From the NCBI GenBank assembly GCA_963729695.1, contig CAVSOT010000003.1, positions 1,364,001 through 1,428,000 of the forward strand: a stretch of DNA of 64,000 nucleotides, written 5' to 3'. The notes under the pieces were generated by a model. It made no database searches and had not been told where the DNA came from. It was given only the letters and a program-made list of their open reading frames with translations. This DNA is from PALSA-693 sp963729695. GTDB lineage: Bacteria; Actinomycetota; Acidimicrobiia; Acidimicrobiales; Palsa-688. The position numbers and the translations under genes were made by a program. Positions 37,004 through 46,062 of the stretch are shown one piece after another; positions within the stretch are counted from its first letter, which is position 1, and each line of letters opens with the position of its first letter.

Positions 37004-38188
37004 ATGTCCCAACTGTTCGCTGGTATCGACTGGGGCGGGGGCCACCATCAGGTGGCGGTGGTCGACCCCGAGGGAAGAGAGTTATGGAACCGCCGGTTCG
37101 CTCATGACCGTCAAGGCATCGATGATCTGATCGGGTCGCTGGTCGGGCTGGACGGTTTGGTGGGGGTGGCTATCGAGCGCAGCGAGGGCCTCCTGGTGGA
37201 ACGTCTCCAGCAGGATCAGCTGAGGGTGTTCCCGGTCAGTCCTCGCACCTCGGCCAGGGCCCGGGAGCGCTATCAGGCCGCCGTCCGCAAGAACGACCGC
37301 TTCGACGCGTTCGTGCTGGCCGACGCTCTGCGCACTGACGGGTGGCGGTGGCGGTCGTTAGCCGTGCCGACCGCTTTGCATTCTGAGCTGCGGGCGGTGG
37401 TCCGCCATCGCCGTCAGTGCTGCGACTCGCAGATCGCGGTGGAGGCCCAACTGCGCGAGACGCTGCTGGCCTATCACCCCGCAGTGGTGGCCCTGTTCTC
37501 CACCGTGGACCGTGACGCCACCCTGGCCTTCCTGCGGGACTACCCCACCGCCCAAATGGCGGCCCGGGTTGGCGAGGCTCGCATGGCTGGTTTCTGCCAG
37601 CGGATCGGCTACAGCGGCCGGGTTCCCGTCGAGCTTCTGGTTAGCCGGCTGCGGACTCACCTGCTCTCCGCCTCGCCGGGCAGCGTGAACGGTCAGCGCT
37701 TCGCCGCCCTGGCCCTGGCCGACCAGCTCCAGTTGCTCAACAATCAGATCCGTCAATACAACCGGCGCATCGATGAGCTGCTGGCCGAACACCCCGACAC
37801 CGTCGTGTTCTCCAGTTTCCCCGCCGTCGGACGGGTCACCGCCGCCGAACTGCTGGCTGAGATCGGCGAAGACCGCTCTCGGTTCCCGACCGTCAACGTC
37901 CTCCTAGCCGAGGCCGGTGCCGCCCCGGTCACCCTCGCTTCGGGGAAGGTGCAGCGAGTCCGGATCCGCTACGCCTGCAACAAACGACTCCGATCGACCA
38001 CCACCAGCTGGGCCTACACCCTCAAGCGAATCGATCCTGTCTCTCGTGGCCGCTATCTTGCTGCGGTCGATCGCGGTGCCACCCAACACGGAGCTCTCCG
38101 GTCCGTGGCCGCCAGCTGGCTGCGCGTCATGTGGCGCTGCTGGCAAGACAACGTCCCCTACGAGCCGACCCGGCACCGCCCCAACTAG
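37004..38188 (+). CDS. IS110-family transposase (DEDD), intact
   Basis: A 394-residue recombinase. DEDD residues are visible: Asp in FAGIDWGGGHHQVAVVD, Glu in GVAIERSEG, and two Asp in VRKNDRFDAFVLADAL. The C-terminal domain carries VVFSSFPAVGRVTAAELLAE and LLAEAGAAPVTLASGK. No frame break is seen, so unlike its neighbours this element may still be active. It uses RuvC-like chemistry with a serine nucleophile and needs its guide RNA. ATG 37004 follows an AACGAGGAGCTC leader with an AGGAG ribosome site. Confidence 0.9.
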   Translation: MSQLFAGIDWGGGHHQVAVVDPEGRELWNRRFAHDRQGIDDLIGSLVGLDGLVGVAIERSEGLLVERLQQDQLRVFPVSPRTSARARERYQAAVRKNDRFDAFVLADALRTDGWRWRSLAVPTALHSELRAVVRHRRQCCDSQIAVEAQLRETLLAYHPAVVALFSTVDRDATLAFLRDYPTAQMAARVGEARMAGFCQRIGYSGRVPVELLVSRLRTHLLSASPGSVNGQRFAALALADQLQLLNNQIRQYNRRIDELLAEHPDTVVFSSFPAVGRVTAAELLAEIGEDRSRFPTVNVLLAEAGAAPVTLASGKVQRVRIRYACNKRLRSTTTSWAYTLKRIDPVSRGRYLAAVDRGATQHGALRSVAASWLRVMWRCWQDNVPYEPTRHRPN

Positions 38189-38285
38189 ACCCGCTCGACA
38201 ACCGATCCCACCGATCCGGGGATTATTCAACGCGCTCAAAATCGAGCCCACCGGACGCGAGCTCCACGCCGAGGTTGACAAAGGA

Positions 38286-39104
38286 GTCTGGACGATGGTC
38301 TGCGGCCACACCGAGCTCACCGCCTCGGGCAGGCCCGACAGGCCATCGCAGACCAGAATGCACACGTCCTTGGCGCCCCGGTTCTTGATCTCGGTCAAAA
38401 CGTGCGCCCAGTACTTGGCTCCCTCTCCGCCGTCGCCCACCCACAACCCCAGCATGTCTCTGATGCCATCCACGCTCACACCGATGACCACGTAGATCGG
38501 CCGGTTGGCCACCTGGCCCTCGCGGATCTTCACGTAAATCGCATCCACGAAGATCACCGGGTACACCGCACCAAGGGGTCGGTTCTGCCAGGCCGTAATA
38601 CCCTCGACCATCCGGTCAGTGATGCGGGTGACGGCCTCCTTGGACACCTCCGCTCCATCGATCTCCCGCAGGTGCGCACAGATCTCGCCATGGGTCAGGC
38701 CCTTGGCCGACAGCGAACACACCAGCGCATCCACCCCATTCAGCCGCCGGCGCCGCTTGGGCACAATCACCGGCTCGAGACTGCCCGCCCTATCCCGGGG
38801 CACCTCCAACTCGACCGGGCCCACCTCGGTCAGCACCGTCTTCTTGCGGGTGCCGTTACGGCTGGTACCCGAATGATAGCCAGACGGGTCATAGGCGTCA
38901 TAGCCCAAGTGCTCGGTCAGCTCGCCCCCTCCAGCGCCGTCTTGGTCAACCCGGCCAACAGCCCGCCCGGGCCGACCAGGCTCACCCCCGCATCCTTGGC
39001 CCGGTCCATCAACTGCACCGCCAGCTGCTCCAGAGCCGGCTCGCCCTCCAGCTCAGATCCACCCGGCTCCCGTCCGGCACTCCTAAGTCAATCGTGTCGG
39101 TCAC
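38286..39104 (-). pseudogene. IS256 transposase, N-terminal segment
   Basis: The start is GTG 39104 (TDTIDLGVPDGSRVD) with GGAAAGGA upstream. Frame changes near 39053 and 38928 interrupt the first 60 residues. From 38908 the frame is open: LGYDAYDPSGYHSGTSRNGT, RLNGVDALVCSLSAKGLTHG, VIFVDAIYVKIREGQVANRP (first catalytic Asp) and VCDGLSGLPEAVSSVWPQT (second Asp), ending at IVQT where element B begins. With the other two segments it rebuilds a transposase of about 410 residues, the family length. Confidence 0.82.
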
Positions 39105-39305
39105 TGCCTGTCCTTTCCGCCGGGCCATCAACCCAGCATGTCAGAGGTAGTTACACCGTTGTTGTTATAGACCCCGGGAGCCCACGGTTAGAAGCGGCGA
39201 TAAATGAGGTATCGCGTAGATGTCACTCAGTGAAGGGAACTTTGGGGATCCAAACTGGTCCACGCGCACTACATCGTGAGGGGTCCCCGATAGCTGGTCC
39301 AGCTG

Positions 39306-40085
39306 TTATGCGGCTTGTGGTTGTTGGTGGTTGAGCCAGGCTTGGACGAACTCGGTGGGGCTGAGTCCGCCGTGGGCGGTGTGTGGCCGGTTCAAGTTGT
39401 AGTCGATGCGCCAGTCTTCGAGGAGGATCCTGGCTTCGAGGACGGTGTCGAAGAGCTGGCCGTTGAGGTACTCGTCTCTGAGCCGGCCGTTGAAGGACTC
39501 GATCCAGGCGTTCTGCCAGGGCGAGCCGGGGTCGATGAACACGGTGTCGGTGTGGTTGAAGCGGCACCAGTCGGCCACCGCGTGGGCGATGAACTCCGGG
39601 CCGTGATCGAAGCGCACGTAGGCCGGGGCGCCCCGCTGCAGGGCGAGCCGCTGCAGGCAGCGGACCACGTCGTCGGCGTCGATGGAGCGGTCCACGTCGA
39701 TGGCCAGGCACTCCCGGCTGTACTCGTCGATCACGTTGAGCAGCTTCAGCGTCCTGCCGTCGGCGGTCTGGTCGAACTGGAAGTCGAGCGCCCAGATCAC
39801 GTTCGGTCGGATCGGGCACATGGCCCCGACGGCGACGCCGATGCCGCGCAGCGGTTTCTTGCGCTTGCGATACGGCACCCGCAGGCCCTCTTCTCGCCAC
39901 AGGCGGTGGATGCGCTTGCGGTTCGCTCCTCCAGCCGGCCTTGGCCGGCCTCGGTGGCCGCTCGACGCCATCCCCAGCGGGGCCGGCGAACCGGAGAAGT
40001 CCCGCAGCCACGCCCGCAACGCCAGCTCGTCGTCATCAGGGACCGGCGGCGCCAGGCGCTGGGTGGAGCGGGGCTGGCCCACCAC
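39306..40085 (-). CDS. IS3 OrfB (rve integrase domain)
   Basis: This has an HTH_21-like segment (RKRIHRLWREEGLRVPYRKR) and an integrase core with the DDE triad: Asp in VIWALDFQFDQTADG, Asp in YVRFDHGPEFIAHAV, Glu in PWQNAWIESFNGRLRDEYLN. The segment between about residues 28 and 50 (SGSPAPLGMASSGHRGRPRP) does not match the family, but the two alternative frames do (RPRWGWRR, then AKAGWR), so two compensating indels probably altered this stretch. The codons preceding 40085 stay open to the OrfA stop, as expected for a frameshift fusion. Confidence 0.88.
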   Translation of the reverse strand: MVGQPRSTQRLAPPVPDDDELALRAWLRDFSGSPAPLGMASSGHRGRPRPAGGANRKRIHRLWREEGLRVPYRKRKKPLRGIGVAVGAMCPIRPNVIWALDFQFDQTADGRTLKLLNVIDEYSRECLAIDVDRSIDADDVVRCLQRLALQRGAPAYVRFDHGPEFIAHAVADWCRFNHTDTVFIDPGSPWQNAWIESFNGRLRDEYLNGQLFDTVLEARILLEDWRIDYNLNRPHTAHGGLSPTEFVQAWLNHQQPQAA

Positions 40086-40159
40086 CGCACACGCTCTGCG
40101 CTCGGAGACCCCGAACCGTTCCTGCAGGACCCTGACGGCCTGCCGGCGGCGGTTCGGGG

Positions 40160-40438
40160 TCAGAAGTTTCCCCGGTTCAACTCCTTCAACATGTCGATAT
40201 CCAGGGCCTGGTCGGCCACGATCCGCTTCAGCCGGGCGTTCTCCCGCTCCAGCTCCTTCAGCCGCTTGGCGTCATCGGCCTTCATCCCGCCGTACTGGTT
40301 ACGCCACCGGTTCCAGGTCGACTCGGTGATCTCCAGATGCCGGCACACCTCCTCGAGATCCTTGCCCAGCCCGAGGAGCTTCTCGCCCTCGGCCAGCTTG
40401 CGGATCACCTGCTCGGGCGTGTGCCTACGTCGCTTCAT
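40160..40438 (-). CDS. IS3 OrfA (HTH transposase subunit)
   Basis: A 92-residue protein with an N-terminal HTH (RHTPEQVIRKLAEGEKLLG, then DLEEVCRHLEITESTWNRWR) and a leucine-zipper-like helix (LKELERENARLKRIVADQAL). It binds the IS ends and, after -1 frameshifting, forms the N-terminus of the OrfAB transposase. ATG 40438 has GGGAGG upstream. The stop lies 4 bases after the slippery heptamer. Confidence 0.9.
   Translation of the reverse strand: MKRRRHTPEQVIRKLAEGEKLLGLGKDLEEVCRHLEITESTWNRWRNQYGGMKADDAKRLKELERENARLKRIVADQALDIDMLKELNRGNF
40166..40172 (-). promoter_or_regulatory. Slippery heptamer G-GGA-AAC for -1 frameshifting
   Basis: On the minus strand the OrfA codons read CGG GGA AAC TTC TGA. 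The heptamer GGGAAAC fits X-XXY-YYZ in the zero frame, and a -1 slip moves ribosomes into the OrfB frame (LLTPNRRRQAVRVLQ) just before the OrfA stop. This is the standard IS3 way of making OrfAB. Confidence 0.75.
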
Positions 40439-40791
40439 CGTCGTGATGTCCTCCCTGCCCATCATGGGCACTCGAACACGCACAACAGGTGGATCAGATC
40501 AAGGGGCCCAGGTCAACCGTGGGAGAATAGCTCGCTAACGGCGCGCAATCATAAGGACGCCGTGGAAGGCTACCATCGACATCCCCAGCTAGGGAACGCG
40601 GCTAGGGTGAGTAAGAGCGCTGAAGCCAGACAAGGGAAGGTAGCACTGAGAACCTATACTGCATTTCGACGCGTTCAATGTGCTTTGCATCCGCGCGAAG
40701 AGTAATCGCGCCATTGCCTCTCACTCGTAGAAGACCCTGGAGCTTCGTTCCCAGAACGAGCGGATCTGCAGATCCAGAGGATTCGACGGCA

Positions 40792-42424
40792 GTGTCGCGC
40801 TCGCAACCGCAACACCGTCGGCCAAGTCGCAGCGCCCGTCTGGCCGCAATCATTCCTTTTTCGCGATCCTGGGCTACTCGGCCTTCCTCGTAATCGTCTA
40901 CTGGCCGGGCCAGCTTGATCCTGACACGACGGATGAGATTCAGGAGGCGGCCTCCGGGAAGTACGTCGACTGGCATTCGCCTGTGATGTCGGCTCTCTGG
41001 CGAGGACCGTATCTCCTCGGACTGCATAGTCCAGGATGGATTCTTTTCGTTCAGCTGGTCGCTATCATTAGTGGCATTTATATGTTGCTAAGGGCGCGCC
41101 TAGGGCGTTTGTGGGCGACGATCGGGGCGGTTGTAGTTATTACCTTTCCTCCCGTTCTTAGCTGGTCGGTTCATGTTGGTCGCGATGCGTGGATGGTCGC
41201 GGCGCTCTGTCTCGGATTTGGCTTCGCTGTCATGATCTCCAGAGCCGACGGGGCTGTGAAGTGGGTATACGCTGCTTTAGGAGTTCTTTCTGCGTTCCTT
41301 GCCAGCGCGTCTCGCCAGAACGCAATCGTGTCCGTCGCTGTCCTCCTTGTAGCAGTGGCGGCGCTTCTCCTTGGAGATCGTATCAGGAGGACGATGCTGG
41401 CGGCCGTTGTTTGCGGGCTCATGGCGACCTGTCTGTTGTTCGGTGCCCAGTCGGTTCTGACCTACCAAGTGCTCCACACGGCTAAGAGCCACCCTGTGCA
41501 GGCGACCTTCTTTTACGATCTAGTGGAAATGTCTCGACAAGAGCACCGCGTGCTCGTTCCCGTCTCGCTTTACCCAGCACAGGATCTCGCGCACGTGTTG
41601 CAGAACTCGAACGCGACGAGTGTCAACCCCCTGCTTCTCTCTTCCCAGAGTATCGTTGCGTCCTACCCGATCGAAGGATCGAGCTACGGGGTACTGCGGT
41701 CAGCCTGGTTCTCGGCGATTAGGACCGATCCGTTGGCATACATAAGGGAGCGGATTGGTCTCGCCGAGCGCGAGCTTGCCATAGGACAGCAGTCCTACTG
41801 GGTATACCAATACGACACACCTGCGCCGCCACCCTACCAGCCCAAGTTCGAAACGCTCGGCCGCTATGGTATCAGCTATATTACCTTTTGGGCCAACAAG
41901 CGGGGGCATTACGGTGGTCCACTGTATGCGGTCTGGATGTATGGATTGGTCGTACTGGCATTAGCTCTGGTGTGGCGTTCGCGTACTCTACAAGAGCGAG
42001 TTCTCCGAGTATGGGTCTATCGCTTGTTGTCTATTTTGTCTCGGTAATATTCTCTGCGCCGGCCGTTCTGTACCGATATTCGTTTCCCTTGGTCGTGGGT
42101 GGCGTCGTGATGGCCGTCGCTGCCGTTCCGTATGCCGTATATTCGGGAAAACGAGTCCTTCGAAGTCTTTCACTAAGGATTCACAGGACGCGATCTGTGG
42201 CCTCGGCCAACGAAGAAGCAACTGTCGTGGCTCAACGTTGCCATGAGGAAGCAGCCGGCTCCTACCAGAGAACGGCTGTGGCATTGACGGTACTCGAGCC
42301 TGTTGACACCGGGGGTCCCAGGCTAGAGGCAAAGGAAGGTTCCTCGAGGTGTCGATCTCGAAGCGGCAGCCACACCGGCGGAGGACGAGCGGAAGGAACG
42401 CCCAGGGAGTATTACGACACTTGA
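40792..42424 (+). pseudogene. Multi-pass membrane protein (DUF6020-like), two frameshifts
   Basis: Starting at GTG 40792, the N-terminus RLAAIIPF runs into FAILGYSAFLVIVYWPGQLD if one T is restored in the T5 run at about 40857-40861. The central frame (to 42047) has about eight membrane segments and a large loop (WVYQYDTPAPPPYQPKFETL). A second one-base loss near 42010 moves the last segments (VVYFVSVIFSAPAVLYRYSF) into the next frame. The pattern QLDPDTTDEIQEAASGKYVDWHSPV is typical of DUF6020/GT-C-like membrane proteins. Like the gene at 31.5 kb it is less GC-rich than its surroundings and lies against IS elements. Confidence 0.6.
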
Positions 42425-42649
42425 CGACTTGAGTAGGCAGCCAGCTGTTCACGGTTCCGCTCATCGTCACCGTTTTCATCCTCTCGGTGACTCTCAGGGC
42501 ATGCTCGCAGTCTGGGACCAGCAAGTCGAGGTCGAGTCCAGACTCCCGCAGGGCGGCGATGATCCGGCTACTTGCTCCACTTATCGCAGCCGACCCGCAT
42601 AATCGCCGCACCGCGTGTTCCTGCAGCCGATTGAGGAGAGATGTCATGA

Positions 42650-42868
42650 GTGGAACTCAGTCCGGCCGAGCGCGGCCTTCGGGCCAAAGCGGCGGCCTAT
42701 CGCCTGCACAGCCCTTACCACAGCCGGGAACTCACCGCCACTGCTCGGGCCGCATTCCAGGACCGCTTCGCCACGCCAGTCGACCCCAATGGGATCCTGC
42801 CCGAGGCCGAGCGGCAGCGGCGCGCCGAATCCGCCCGCAAGGCCGACTTCGCCGCCCTGGCCGCCTAG
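42650..42868 (+). CDS. Small hypothetical protein common in actinobacteria
   Basis: A 72-residue Ala/Arg-rich helical protein (ELSPAERGLRAKAAAYRLHS, then GILPEAERQRRAESARKADF). I recognise this as a short conserved hypothetical type found beside integrase genes and mobile regions in actinobacteria, without known function. GTG 42650 is the annotated start; an ATG at 42646 in another frame (MSGTQ) suggests the original start has been shifted. Confidence 0.6.
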   Translation: MELSPAERGLRAKAAAYRLHSPYHSRELTATARAAFQDRFATPVDPNGILPEAERQRRAESARKADFAALAA

Positions 42869-43217
42869 TCGGTCCGGACCGGCCGGGTGAGGAAGCAGGC
42901 GGGCGGCTCGAGGTGATCCTTGGGGGACGCGTCAGGAGTGAGGTCCTATTGCACTTGCCGCTACTCCGACGCATGCGAGTATCCGCCACGCCGAGCTGGG
43001 CGAACTCGACCAACCAAGTGTGACGAGGCACGAAACCCGCAAGGCGTTGCGAGCGTGGTGGAGTCGGTGGAAACGCTGTCGGCCACACTGAGGGACCGGC
43101 CAGCAGCCGAGATCCTCGCGGAAGGACGTCCAGCGGATCTAACCGGTTTCTCCCACGATGCATGCTCGACGCATTTGAGGGATCGACGTACTGATAGACC
43201 CAGGAATGGGTTGCCGC
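42869..43217. other. No supportable gene
   Basis: About 350 bases between the small hypothetical gene and the MazF-type toxin gene. Frames lack protein character; no repeats seen. Confidence 0.35.
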
Positions 43218-43535
43218 TCAGCCCAGGCCCAGGACCGAGAGGAGAGCCTCATCGACTCCCCACATCTCCTCGGGCGTGAGATGACCGGCCAGATCGCCAA
43301 GTCGGTGGGCGTCCACGGCTCCGATTTGTTCGACTAGTACCCGCGTGGTTCGTCCGGCGATCTCCGCCTCGGGGCGAAAGGATGCCGATCGAGCGCTTCG
43401 CGATGTGGGCGCGACGATGACAACCGATCGAGGCAAGAACTCATCGGCCTGGACGACGACGCCATAGCGATCCCCGTGCTGCTCATGTCCCAGACCTTTG
43501 GGGAGTCGGAATCGGTATACGTCACCTCGGAGCAC
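43218..43535 (-). CDS. MazF/PemK-type endoribonuclease toxin
   Basis: A 105-residue toxin with MLRGDVYRFRLPKGLGHEQH (first strand with the Arg-Gly-Asp typical of the family), RYGVVVQADEFLPRSVVIVA and PTSRSARSASFRPE (substrate loop), ending EALLSVLGLG. MazF toxins cleave mRNA at short motifs to arrest growth. It overlaps the upstream antitoxin by 14 bp on the same strand, so the two are co-translated. Confidence 0.85.
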   Translation of the reverse strand: MLRGDVYRFRLPKGLGHEQHGDRYGVVVQADEFLPRSVVIVAPTSRSARSASFRPEAEIAGRTTRVLVEQIGAVDAHRLGDLAGHLTPEEMWGVDEALLSVLGLG

Positions 43536-43761
43536 GTAAGGCTTCCATCAAAGCCGCGATACCGAGCATCTCCTCACGGTCGACCTCGTCGGCTTCCAAG
43601 GCCGCGACCTCGGCGGCGAGTTCTTTGCTTCGCCGACGGTGGCGAACTTCGCTGAGCAGCGCGGTACGGATAGCTTCGGATTGACTGAGCCCGGTGGCTT
43701 CGAGGATCTTCAGCGCCTTGTCTGCTTCATCATCGAGCCGCACCGATATCGCTCTAGCCAC
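43522..43761 (-). CDS. Ribbon-helix-helix antitoxin (MazE-like)
   Basis: A 79-residue protein: an RHH DNA-binding domain (RAISVRLDDEADKALKILEA, then GLSQSEAIRTALLSEV) and an acidic C-terminal arm (AALEADEVDREEMLGIAALM) that would bind the toxin. It is the first gene of the toxin-antitoxin operon and probably represses it. It lies between a decayed integrase and small hypotheticals, as cargo of a mobile region. Confidence 0.85.
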   Translation of the reverse strand: MARAISVRLDDEADKALKILEATGLSQSEAIRTALLSEVRHRRRSKELAAEVAALEADEVDREEMLGIAALMEALRAPR

Positions 43762-43794
43762 GAAGCCACCGTATCACAGATTGTCGTACATGCT

Positions 43795-44586
43795 TCACTG
43801 GCCCGCAAGCCTTGCCACATGTGGATCTTCAAAGGCGGTCACCGACGCCCATGCGCCGGTAGGCCTGTTGAGCTCGCTCTGCTGCTGTGCTCGCCGCGTA
43901 GCCTGCAGCATCCGCCTGGACCGCCAGCCGGCCAGCATCATCAGGTCACCCTCATTCCCGCCGTCGGCCAGGAAGGAGTGTGCACAGGTGTGGCGGAGCT
44001 GGTGGGGATGAACATGGCCGATTCCGGCTGGTTGGGCCCGGCGCTCGACCAACTGGCAGGCGGGAGTCCGTGACCCGGCCCTTCTTGCCGAGCCATAGCC
44101 ATTCCGACTCGGCGTGCGGATACTGCCGGCGAATTCGGAGATAGCGGTCGACCGCCTGGCCCGCTTTCGCCTCGTACGGGCAGGCTCGGAGTCGGGCGCC
44201 TTTACCGACCACGATCGCGACCTGCATGTCCCGGTCGAGGTCCGCGACCCGCAGGCCCGACAAGCTCGCCGGCGCGCATCCCGGTTGATATCGGCATGCG
44301 GATCATGGCCGTGTCTCGCCGATCGTCGAAGTTCCTGCCGTCTCCGGCGGCGAGCAATTTGGCCAGATCGTTATGGCTGATGACGGGAACTTGCTCCGTG
44401 CTGGCGGGTCATCTAGTCCTCCTCCGTCGGCACCCCGTTGTCGAGGAAAAAGTCGATGATACGCCAGGCCGCATCGGCGCAGACCCCACCGTTTTGGGGC
44501 TTGTTGGCTGCCTTCGGGGCGCGCCGGAAGTCGGGGACCAGCAGCCGAAGGTCGCCTACGCTGATCCGCATGACGTCGGCGGTCAT
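43795..44586 (-). pseudogene. XerC/D-like tyrosine recombinase, deleted and frameshifted
   Basis: The N-terminal helix is MTADVMRISVGDLRLLVPDF (ATG 44586) and the frame ends near 44413 after DNGVPTEED. The catalytic domain then begins abruptly: PVISHNDLAKLLAAGDGRNF, STGMRAGEL (catalytic Arg), VADLDRDMQVAIVVGKGARL (Lys), and after a frame change VHPHQLRHTCAHSFLADGGN (His-x2-Arg) with LMMLAGWRSRRML. Homologues have about 65 more residues between the halves, and the Tyr is lost. It lies on the other side of tRNA-Arg from the newer integrase, as if an earlier element had used the same region. Confidence 0.7.
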
Positions 44587-44740
44587 GCCTTCCATCCGAT
44601 CCGTGGGTGTCAGCCGCCACCCTGCCCGTGGGTGCCATTTGCCGGCACGCACCGCCCAAATTGTTATCCTCTCTTACCGCGTTGTACAAGTACCCGGATC
44701 GGCGACAGCCCGACAAAGTCCTGGTCAGAAGCCCAATCAA

Positions 44741-44814
44741 GCCCCTGTAGCTCAGCTGGATAGAGCGGCTGCCTTCTAAGCAGCGGGTCGCAGGTTCGAG
44801 TCCTGCCGGGGGCG
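44741..44814 (+). tRNA. tRNA-Arg (TCT)
   Basis: Acceptor GCCCCTG pairs with CGGGGGC; D-arm AGCTCAGCTGGATAGAGC; anticodon loop CTTCTAA between GCTGC and GCAGC; T-arm GCAGGTTCGAGTCCTGC. CCA is not encoded. The integrase gene at 44879 points to its 3' end, which is the likely attB. Confidence 0.95.
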
Positions 44815-44878
44815 CGAAGTTTCAGCTGATCAGCGGCCAGATCGAGCAGCGTGAAAGAGCCCTGCGGTCACGAGTTGG

Positions 44879-46062
44879 TCACGGGATGTTGCGCGCGCCG
44901 TCGATGAGGTCGGCGAATCCTTGGGCGGCGTCGGCCTGCATCCCAGGAAGGATGTGCTGGTATCGCGACATTGTGAAGGACTCTTGGGCGTGACCGAGCC
45001 GCTCGGAGACGACCTTTGTCGGCACTCCTCTAGCGAGCAGATGGCTGGCGTGGGCATGCCGTAGGTCATGTAGCCGACAGGCGGGCACACCCGCAGCCGC
45101 GGCCCGCCGTTTGAACCACTCGGTGACCCGTTTCGGGTTGAGCATGTGGCCGTCAGGATGGGCGAAGACGAGGTCTGCGTCCGTGTAGTCAGCACCAACG
45201 GCGAGCTTGTCGGCGCCCTGTCGGGCCCTGTGGCGGCGTAGCTCGGCGAGCGTGGTGGTGTCGAGGTCGATGGTCCGCTCGGATCGGTGGGTTTTAGTGT
45301 CGCTGACGGTCGGTCGGCCGTGCACAGGGACGATGGTTTGTCGGATCGAGAGCCGATCGTGGTCGAAGTCGACGTCGGACCACCGCAATCCGATGAGCTC
45401 GCCTCGGCGCATCCCGGTCATGCACGCCAGCCGCCACAGCGCGAAGTAGCGATCACCTCGGACTGCGGGCGAGTCGAGGAAGATCCGCTCCTGCTCGATC
45501 GACCAGACCTTCGCCTCCGGCGGGCGGGTGGAGCTGCGAGAGGGGGCGTTCGCAGCCGTGGCGACGTTCACCGACACGAGCCGCTTACGGAGAGCGTCGT
45601 TGAGCGCCCGGGAGATCACCGAGTGGACGAACTGCACGCTACGGTGGCTGAGGCCGCCCTGGCGATCGGCTCGGCCGTCTTCGAGTAACTCGGAGTAGAG
45701 CTGGTCGAGATGCAGCGCCGAAAGCTGTTGGAGCCGGGCTTGCGCGACCGGGTAAGCGAGGACGTGGAGGCGCACATGCCGGCTGTAGGACTCGACGGTT
45801 GTCGGGCGCCGACCTTTGGCTGGCAAGGCGGCCAGCCAGGTCTCCAGGTATTGGCCGAAGGTGATCTTTGTGGGCTCGGTGAACGATCCGCTCTTGAGAC
45901 CGGCCAGGGTTTCGTTGAGCCAGGTCTGCGCGTCGTCTTTGCGTGGAAACGTTCGCTTGATCTGCTTGCGTCGGGCGCGCCCTCGGGCGCCACGTCGACG
46001 ACAGCGGTCCACGGCTTACCCCGACCCTTGATCCGCTGGGCTACATGGCCGGTACGACTCAT
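44879..46062 (-). CDS. Tyrosine integrase of the tRNA-Arg element, frameshift near start
   Basis: The catalytic domain is complete: Arg in CMTGMRRGELIGLRWSDV, Lys region TKTHRSERTIDL, LHDLRHAHASHLLARGV (His-x2-Arg) and GHAQESFTMSRYQH with the Tyr nucleophile. The core-binding domain is TTVESYSRHVRLHV. The first 31 residues (SRTGHVAQRIKGRGKPWTAV) lie in another frame; a missing C in the CCC run near 45985 explains it (APEGAP to RRKQIKRTF). If real, the lesion forces use of an internal start. The gene overlaps the regulator gene by about 47 bp in the same direction. Confidence 0.85.

Larger units (their letters stand above)
36784..38285 (+). mobile_element. IS110-family element B inserted in IS256
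   Basis: The element limits are inferred from the point where IS256 coding homology stops on each side (GATGCACG on the left, GTCTGGAC on the right). About 220 bp of leader precede the transposase and about 97 bp follow. It differs from element A in sequence, so this is an independent insertion. Opposite orientation relative to the host IS256 gene. Length about 1.5 kb. Confidence 0.75.
39277..40515 (-). mobile_element. IS3-family element
   Basis: This contains OrfA and OrfB in the usual order and -1 relation. Candidate terminal repeats: left end GGGGTCCCCGATAGCTGGTC against right end (minus strand) GGGCCCCTTGATCTGATC, each followed by a similar CCA-CTGTT stretch. Exact ends and target duplication were not resolved. 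Length about 1.24 kb. Confidence 0.6.
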
